Origin: Anaerolineae bacterium
GTDB lineage: Bacteria > Chloroflexota > Anaerolineae > B4-G1
Assembly (NCBI GenBank): GCA_030620125.1
Contig: JAUXFI010000063.1
Span: 1-10,029 of the forward strand
Direction: 5' to 3'
DNA: 10,029 nt
The notes under the pieces are model-generated. The model searched no databases, was not told where the DNA came from, and was given only the letters and a program-made list of their open reading frames with translations. Every line of letters starts with the position of its first letter. The first letter of the stretch is position 1. Below are positions 5,249 to 10,029 of this stretch, in pieces. The position numbers and the translations under genes are program-made.

Positions 5249-6521
5249 TGGGCCTCCTCAAAAACAATTTTTGTGCTTTCTGGATACCCTTTATCAAACG
5301 GTCTACTTCCTCGCGAGTGTTGTAGAGATAAAGGCTGGCCCGCGCCGTGGCTGTCAGCCCAAAACGCTTATGGAGCGGCTGTGCGCAATGACGACCAGCA
5401 CGGATGGCGACGCCCTCCCAATCGAGCACCTGGGCCAGGTCGTGGGGGTGGATGGATTCGACGGTGAAGGCGATCACCCCTGCCCTCTCCTCCCCTCCAG
5501 GTGGGGAGGACTGGGGGAGGGCGGCTGGTGGCCCGATCACGCGCACCCCTGGCAACTCGGCCATTCGCTCCAGGGTGTAGGCCGCCAACTCCTGATCGTG
5601 TGCCCACACCGCTTCCATCCCCACCTCGCTCAAGTAGTCCACCGCCGCGCCTAGCCCCACCGCCTCGGCGATAGCTGGAGTGCCGGCCTCGAACTTCCAG
5701 GGCAGGTCATTCCAGCTCGCCTCCGCACGCCCAACCCGGTTGATCATCCCGCCGCCGGTGAGGAAAGGCGGCATCTCCTCCAGCAGTTCCGGGCGGCCGT
5801 AGAGCACACCGATGCCCGTCGGCCCGCACATCTTGTGGCCGGAGAAGGCCAGAAAGTCGCAGTCCAACGCTTCGACGTCCACCGGCAGGTGGGGCACGCT
5901 CTGCGCTGCGTCCACCAGCACCCGCGCACCAGCCGCGTGGGTCTGGGCGACGATCTCCTGCGCCGGGGTTAGCGTGCCCAGCACGTTGGAGACGTGCGTG
6001 AACGCGACCAGTTTGACCGGCCCTTGCAGCAACCGGTCGAGAGATGCCAGGTCGAGCCGTCCCTCGCCGGTCACGGATACGTGCGCCAGTTCGGCCCCGA
6101 CCTCCCGCGCGAGCAATTGCCACGGCACCAGGTTGCTGTGATGTTCCATCTCGGTGACGACGATACGATCACCCGGCCCCACGTTGGCCCGACCCCAGGC
6201 GTAGGCCACCAGGTTGATCGCCTCCGTCGTGTTGCGGGTAAAGATCACACCACGACGGTCCGGCGCGTTGATGAACGCGGCGACTTTGTCTCGGGCTCCT
6301 TCGTAGGCAGCGGTCGCCTCCTCGCTGAGGGTATGCACCCCCCGGTGGATGTTGGCGTAGTGGGCGCGGTAGAACTCGTCCAAAGCCTGGATCACCACCT
6401 GCGGCCTCTGTGCCGAGGCGGCGCTGTCGAGATAGGCGAGAGGTTTGCCGTGCACCTCCCGCGCCAGGATGGGAAAGTCGGCCCGTAGGGTGACGGGGGC
6501 AAGCCTCCTCTTGACATTCAC
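5229..6521 (-). CDS. sufS: Cysteine desulfurase SufS (group II, PLP-dependent)
   Basis: SufS removes sulfur from L-cysteine, giving alanine and an enzyme persulfide that is passed to SufU for Fe-S assembly in the cytosol. The 430-residue protein has the PLP lysine Lys230 (FSGHKMCGPTGIG), the cofactor-stacking His near 127-128 (TEMEHHSN), Asp204 and Gln207 (LVDAAQS), and the catalytic Cys379 in RAGRHCAQPL. The start is GTG (6519-6521), supported by GGAGGT (minus-strand view of 6527-6532) 5 nt upstream. The protein is somewhat longer than E. coli SufS. About 12 extra residues (near 333-345, PAALPQSSPPGGEE) lie between GP and RAGVIAF and are encoded by a GC-rich palindrome (5483-5521). The sufU gene follows with a 20-bp overlap. 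No sufBCD genes are in the window. Confidence 0.96.
   Translation of the reverse strand: MNVKRRLAPVTLRADFPILAREVHGKPLAYLDSAASAQRPQVVIQALDEFYRAHYANIHRGVHTLSEEATAAYEGARDKVAAFINAPDRRGVIFTRNTTEAINLVAYAWGRANVGPGDRIVVTEMEHHSNLVPWQLLAREVGAELAHVSVTGEGRLDLASLDRLLQGPVKLVAFTHVSNVLGTLTPAQEIVAQTHAAGARVLVDAAQSVPHLPVDVEALDCDFLAFSGHKMCGPTGIGVLYGRPELLEEMPPFLTGGGMINRVGRAEASWNDLPWKFEAGTPAIAEAVGLGAAVDYLSEVGMEAVWAHDQELAAYTLERMAELPGVRVIGPPAALPQSSPPGGEERAGVIAFTVESIHPHDLAQVLDWEGVAIRAGRHCAQPLHKRFGLTATARASLYLYNTREEVDRLIKGIQKAQKLFLRRPSGELVS
5483..5521. repeat. GC-rich palindrome inside sufS
   Basis: CCTCCCC (5489-5495) pairs with GGGGAGG (5503-5509) across loop TCCAGGT. An outer imperfect layer is formed by CCCTCTCC (5483-5490) and GGGGGAGGG (5513-5521). 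It codes for extra residues in a loop where E. coli SufS has none, suggesting an in-frame insertion. Confidence 0.7.
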
Positions 6522-6796
6522 ACCGCACCTCCGCTTAAAGTCCCCACCAAAGGTGGAGAAACATCACCCACCGTAACTGCTCAGAGCGTGTTCTAAAAGT
6601 CGGCGCTAACCTTGCGAAGGTTCCAAGTGCCTTGAAATTGGTCCAGTTCCTGCCGGACGCAGGCTCTTTTGGCCCAAAATCTGTCTCGAAACCTTCGCAA
6701 GGTTGCTTTCTTGTGACTTTCCAAACACGCTGTCAGGCCGGGGTGGCTGAGACTCATTGCATTGGAGCTTCCGGGAAGATGGCCTGAACGCTTACT
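6522..6796. other. Spacer between SCP2 gene and sufS (275 bp)
   Basis: This stretch holds the MITE-like element at 6584-6732. Before sufS there is a small hairpin, CCACC-AAA-GGTGG (6544-6556), in the 5' leader. Next to the SCP2 gene, TCAGGCC (6733-6739) and GGCCTGA (6781-6787) form a 7-bp inverted repeat about 41 bp apart. No clear promoter for sufS is seen. Confidence 0.6.
6584..6732. mobile_element. MITE-like non-coding element with terminal inverted repeats and 3-bp target duplication
   Basis: The left end from 6585 and the right end from 6731 (read inward on opposite strands) match at 14 of 17 positions, starting AGCGTGTT and ending AAAGTC. The element is about 149 bp and is flanked on both sides by TCA (6581-6583 and 6733-6735), a likely target-site duplication. 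Inside, AACCTTGCGAAGGTT (6608-6622) and its reverse complement AACCTTCGCAAGGTT (6690-6704) face each other. A central hairpin CCTGC/GCAGG makes the whole an extended imperfect palindrome. There is no transposase. A TNA-type duplication fits some IS5-family groups, but the parent element is not identified. Confidence 0.7.
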
Positions 6797-7123
6797 CTAG
6801 CCAAAGAACGCCTGCAGTTTCATCGCTGCAGACATGTCCCCTTCGACCTTGAGCTTGCCTTGCATAAAGGCAGCCATCGGGTTCAGGTCGCCGTTGACCA
6901 GCGCGACCAGGTCGGCGGCTGCCATCTTTAGCGTCACGGAGGGCACGGCTGCGGCCCCCTCGACGACGCTGATCTGGTTGTCGGCAACGGTCGCCGTCCA
7001 CTGCCCACCCCCATCACCGGAAAGGTCGAATAGTACGACAGCATCCATGTCGGTCAGTTTCTGGGGGTCAACTGACCCTGGTAGTGTCTCTAACGCCTGT
7101 GCTGCAGTTGTGAACTCTGGCAT
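6797..7123 (-). CDS. Small SCP2 sterol-binding-domain protein
   Basis: A 108-residue protein that is almost entirely one SCP2 domain, a small alpha/beta fold with a hydrophobic cavity that binds lipids or acyl chains. The C-terminal half has the typical pattern: VTLKMAAADLVALVNGDLNP, then GKLKVEGDMSAAMKL. The N-terminal part includes the strand pattern AVVLFDLSG followed by WTATVADNQISVVEG. There is no signal peptide or membrane segment, so it should be cytosolic. The ligand is not predictable. ATG 7121-7123 is supported by GGAGG 4-5 nt upstream; an upstream start at 7192 would overlap polA and lacks support. It follows polA by 50 bp on the same strand, so co-transcription is plausible. Confidence 0.88.
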   Translation of the reverse strand: MPEFTTAAQALETLPGSVDPQKLTDMDAVVLFDLSGDGGGQWTATVADNQISVVEGAAAVPSVTLKMAAADLVALVNGDLNPMAAFMQGKLKVEGDMSAAMKLQAFFG

Positions 7124-7173
7124 TTTTCCTCCTGTTCTGAAAATAGCCTGGTAGAACAAGGTGGCGTCTTGTC

Positions 7174-9960
7174 CTACTCCATCTCTTCCCAATTCCGCCC
7201 CACCTTGAGGTCGGCCTTGAGGGGGGACTTGAGGTCGAAGGCGCCCTCCATGACCCGGCGCATCAAGGGCGCAATGGTCGCCATCTCCTCCTCCGGTGCT
7301 TCGACGACCAGTTCGTCGTGTACTTGCAGGATCATCCGCGCCCGCAGTCGCTGTTCCCGGAGCGCCCGGTGGAGGCGGATCGTGGCGATGTTGATGATGT
7401 CGGCCGCGGTTCCTTGTATGGGTGCGTTGATCGCCATGCGCCCGGCGGCCTGGCGCCCGTTGTGGGGGGCCTTGCCGCCCGGCTGTAACTCGGGAAAGTA
7501 GCGGCGACGACCTAGCAACGTCTCCACGTACCCCTGCCGCGTGGCGAGCGCCTTGGTGGTGTCAATGTACTCCCGCACTTTGGGGAAGCGCTCAAAGTAA
7601 GCTTTGATAAAGTCCTCGGCCTCGGCCTGCGTCAGGTCGGTCGCCTGGGCCAGACCGTAGGCGGTCTGGCCGTAGGAAAGGCCAAAGTTCACGGCCTTTG
7701 CCACGCGCCGCATGTCGGGGGTCACTTCCGCGAGCGAAACACCCATGATGGCGGCGGCTGTGCTGGCGTGGACGTCCTCACCGCGAGCGAAAGCGCTCAG
7801 CAATCCCTCGTCGCCGGAGATGTGGGCCATCACGCGCAACTCTACCTGCGAGTAGTCGGCGGCGATCAGCCTCCAGCCTTGCTCGGCGACGAAGGCCCGC
7901 CGCACCTGCCGTCCCAGTTCCGTGCGGATGGGAATGTTCTGCAAATTTGGGTTGCTGCTGCTCAGTCGCCCCGTCACCGTCCCGGTTTGCTTGTACGAGG
8001 TATGCAGCCGGCCGGTGTGCGGGTTGACCAGCCGGGGCAGCGCATCCACGTAGGTGGACTTTAGCTTGGCCAGCCCGCGCTGCTCCAGGATGAGGTCAAT
8101 CACGGCATGCTTGCCCCGCAGTCTCTCCAATACGCTGGCCGCCGTCGAAAAGTGGCCGGATTTCGTGCGCCGCAATCCTTGCGTGGGCAGTCCCAGCGTC
8201 TTGAACAGGGCATCGGAGAGTTGCTGGGTCGAATTGACGTTGAAGGCGTAGCCCACCATCTCCTGGATGCGCGCGTCTAGCTCGCCCAGGCGGACGGCCA
8301 GTTCTTCGGACATGCGCCCCAAGAATGTTGCGTCGAGTTGCACGCCGTTCATCTCCATCGCCGCCAACGCTGGTATCAACGGCATTTCCACCTCGGTGAA
8401 GAGCGACCAGAGGTGCTTTTCCTTCAACTCCGCCTCCAGGACGATCACCAGCCGGTGGGTCATGTCCACGTCGGCACAGGCATAAGGAGCCACTTGAGCA
8501 ACGGGTACCTGATCCATGGTCAATTGCCCTTTGCCCTTGCCGATGAGGGCGGCGATGGGAGTCATCTGTTGCTTGAGCCGCGCCCAGGCCAGGTTCTTGA
8601 GACCCAGGTTCTTGGAGGCTGGATTGATGAGCCACTCGGCGATCATCGTGTCACAGGCCAAGCCCTCCAGCCGCGCTCCAGCTCGTTCCAACACGATCAG
8701 GTCATACTTGAGGTTGTGGCCGTATTTGGGCTTCTCGGCGTTGTTCAGTAACGGGGCTAACGCCTTGAGCACGATCCCTGGCTCCAGTTGCGGGTCGCCG
8801 GGCGGAGCCGCGATTGGTATGTAGTAGCCGCGCCTGGGCCCACCGGTGAGGGCAATGCCGACCAGTTCGGCCTGCATAGGATCGGCGCTGGTCGTCTCGG
8901 TGTCGAGTGTCAGGGCAGGGGCGCTCTCCAACTGCGCCACCAACTGGTTGAGGGCGTCCTCGTCGGTGATAATCTGGTAATCGGCGCTGGGAGCCTCTGT
9001 GGATGATGTGGTGGCGGGCGTTCCACCAAACAGGCTGAGTTGGTGGGATGCTCCCGCTGGCCCCTGCTGGGGCCGGTCTCCCGACCAGGCCTCTGGCCCC
9101 GGCAGCCGCTCGACCAGCGAATAAAACTCCAACTCGCGGAACAGGTCCATCACCGGCTCGCGGTCGAAGGAGCGCGCGCGGCAGGTATCGAGGTCGAGTT
9201 GTACCGGCGCGTCGCACACAATGGTCGCCAGGCGGCGGCTGAGGAAGGCCACGTCTTGCTCTGCTTCCAGCTTGTTCCGAAAGCGGGCCTGAACCTCGTC
9301 CAGGTGCTCGTAGATTGCCTCCAATGAGCCGTACTGCTGAAGCAGCTTGACGCCGGTTTTCTCGCCGACGCCGCGCACGCCGGGGATGTTGTCGGATTTA
9401 TCGCCCATCATGGCCTTGAGGTCCACCAGTTGGACCGGGGACAGCCCGTAGCGCTGTTGCACGCCCTCCAGGTCGTAGGTCACCGTGTCGGAGAAGCGCC
9501 AGCGGGAGGTGAGGACGTGGGTGTGTTCGTCCACCAATTGCAGGAGGTCCATATCGCCGGTGACGATGAGCGTGTCTACCCCCTGTTCTCCCGCCTGGCG
9601 GGCCAGCGTCCCCAACAGATCGTCCGCCTCGTATCCTTCCTGCTCAAAGACGGGGATGCCCAGAGTCTCCACCACCTGGCGGACGCGGGCCATCTGGGGG
9701 CGCATCTCGTCGGGCATCTTGGCGCGATGGGCTTTGTAGTCGGGGTACACGTCGTGGCGGAAGGTGCGCCCCTTGTCGAAGGTGACGGCGACGTGGGTGG
9801 GTTGTTCTTCGCGCAGGACATTGAGCAGCATCAAGGTGAAACCGTAGATGGCATTGGTCAGTTCACCCTGCGAGGTTTTCATGTCCTCCGGCAAGGCGTG
9901 GAAGGCGCGGTAGGCCAGCGCGTGGCCGTCAATCAGTACCAGTTTTTTCTTTTGGGGCAT
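7174..9960 (-). CDS. polA: DNA polymerase I (5' nuclease, 3'-5' exonuclease, polymerase)
   Basis: A full-length 928-residue Pol I, which fills repair gaps and removes RNA primers. The 5' nuclease domain (about 1-285) has Asp11 (LIDGH), EADD (111-114), TGDMDLLQLVD and GDKSDNIPGV. A Pro/Gly/Ser-rich linker spans about 286-325. The 3'-5' exonuclease domain (about 328-510) keeps its key residues: Asp353 and Glu355 (LDTET), Asn416 and Asp420 (HNLKYD), and Tyr493 with Asp497 (YACAD). Proofreading is therefore probably active, unlike in Taq polymerase. The polymerase domain has motif A with Asp702 (DYSQVELR), motif B with Arg751, Lys755, Phe759 and Tyr763 (RRVAKAVNFGLSYG), and motif C His881-Asp882-Glu883 (VHDEL). 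ATG 9958-9960 has AGGAG 4-5 nt upstream. The 180-residue plus-strand frame over its start is a shadow. Confidence 0.98.
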   Translation of the reverse strand: MPQKKKLVLIDGHALAYRAFHALPEDMKTSQGELTNAIYGFTLMLLNVLREEQPTHVAVTFDKGRTFRHDVYPDYKAHRAKMPDEMRPQMARVRQVVETLGIPVFEQEGYEADDLLGTLARQAGEQGVDTLIVTGDMDLLQLVDEHTHVLTSRWRFSDTVTYDLEGVQQRYGLSPVQLVDLKAMMGDKSDNIPGVRGVGEKTGVKLLQQYGSLEAIYEHLDEVQARFRNKLEAEQDVAFLSRRLATIVCDAPVQLDLDTCRARSFDREPVMDLFRELEFYSLVERLPGPEAWSGDRPQQGPAGASHQLSLFGGTPATTSSTEAPSADYQIITDEDALNQLVAQLESAPALTLDTETTSADPMQAELVGIALTGGPRRGYYIPIAAPPGDPQLEPGIVLKALAPLLNNAEKPKYGHNLKYDLIVLERAGARLEGLACDTMIAEWLINPASKNLGLKNLAWARLKQQMTPIAALIGKGKGQLTMDQVPVAQVAPYACADVDMTHRLVIVLEAELKEKHLWSLFTEVEMPLIPALAAMEMNGVQLDATFLGRMSEELAVRLGELDARIQEMVGYAFNVNSTQQLSDALFKTLGLPTQGLRRTKSGHFSTAASVLERLRGKHAVIDLILEQRGLAKLKSTYVDALPRLVNPHTGRLHTSYKQTGTVTGRLSSSNPNLQNIPIRTELGRQVRRAFVAEQGWRLIAADYSQVELRVMAHISGDEGLLSAFARGEDVHASTAAAIMGVSLAEVTPDMRRVAKAVNFGLSYGQTAYGLAQATDLTQAEAEDFIKAYFERFPKVREYIDTTKALATRQGYVETLLGRRRYFPELQPGGKAPHNGRQAAGRMAINAPIQGTAADIINIATIRLHRALREQRLRARMILQVHDELVVEAPEEEMATIAPLMRRVMEGAFDLKSPLKADLKVGRNWEEME
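9059..9086. repeat. Two adjacent small hairpins in the polA linker region
   Basis: GGCCCC-TGCT-GGGGCC (9059-9074) is followed directly by GGTC-TCCC-GACC (9075-9086). They code for part of the linker between the 5' nuclease and proofreading domains. GC-rich coding sequence can give such stems by chance. Confidence 0.4.
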
Positions 9961-9970
9961 GCTGCTCCTT

Positions 9971-10005
9971 GAGGCTGGAGGCTGGTTATTGGATATTGGT
10001 TATTG
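9971..10005 (+). repeat. Heptamer tandem array upstream of polA
   Basis: Five consecutive 7-bp units, GAGGCTG, GAGGCTG, GTTATTG, GATATTG and GTTATTG, in unbroken phase. The array begins 11 bp upstream of the polA start and just before its ribosome site (AGGAG, minus strand). On the minus strand TTGATA (10015-10020) could be a -35 box with AATATC (9992-9997) at 17 bp as a poor -10, so the array may overlap the polA promoter. Confidence 0.8.
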
Positions 10006-10029
10006 GGCGGTGCTTATCAAGGCTCGCAG

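Noticed and set aside
5994..6488. 164-codon plus-strand frame opposite sufS
   Set aside because: Antisense to conserved sufS catalytic regions, with no motif of its own.
9430..9972. 180-codon plus-strand frame opposite the polA start
   Set aside because: It is fully antisense to a certain gene in GC-rich sequence and shows no domain; a shadow frame.

Overview
The window carries eight protein-coding genes on a GC-rich bacterial chromosome, mostly housekeeping. I saw no tRNA, rRNA, CRISPR array or phage module. Three things point to Chloroflexota, probably an Anaerolineae- or Caldilinea-like lineage: a TolB-type propeller protein behind one membrane segment and a Pro/Thr-rich linker, a lone SufS-SufU pair, and many short tandem heptamers and small palindromes. 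This placement is inference, with no marker gene to prove it.

Layout, left to right. The 5' part of mutS runs leftward off the edge (1-968, minus). A 356-bp divergent spacer (969-1324) holds a compound palindrome and a heptamer array. Next is a membrane-anchored PD40/TolB beta-propeller protein with an unusual C-terminal domain (1325-3295, plus). It converges on an orphan NarL-type response regulator (3326-3982, minus) across an inverted repeat that overlaps both stop codons. A divergent spacer with another heptamer array leads to a THEP1-like NTPase (4144-4821, plus), which converges on a leftward cluster. In transcription order that cluster is polA (7174-9960), a small SCP2 lipid-binding protein (6797-7123), a MITE-like element (6584-6732), sufS (5229-6521) and sufU (4868-5248).

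How the genes work together. SufS and SufU overlap by 20 bp and form the cysteine desulfurase and sulfur-acceptor pair of Fe-S assembly. PolA and MutS both serve DNA repair but lie in separate units. PolA keeps its 5' nuclease, proofreading and polymerase motifs. The response regulator has no kinase beside it. The SCP2 protein may be co-transcribed with polA.

The most notable signal is the repeat content rather than a new gene system. Heptamer arrays of a G-A-N-N-Y-T-G type lie at three places, one inside the mutS reading frame, and a second type lies upstream of the propeller gene. Three separate elements consist of two hairpins whose loops are reverse complements. Repeat-like palindromes also lie in frame inside sufS (as an extra surface loop) and in the NTPase gene (as an extra C-terminal tail). 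This resembles the logic of in-frame palindromic elements in Rickettsia, though no homology is claimed. The propeller protein's C-terminal domain looks like an M15/LAS peptidase fold that has lost its zinc ligands.
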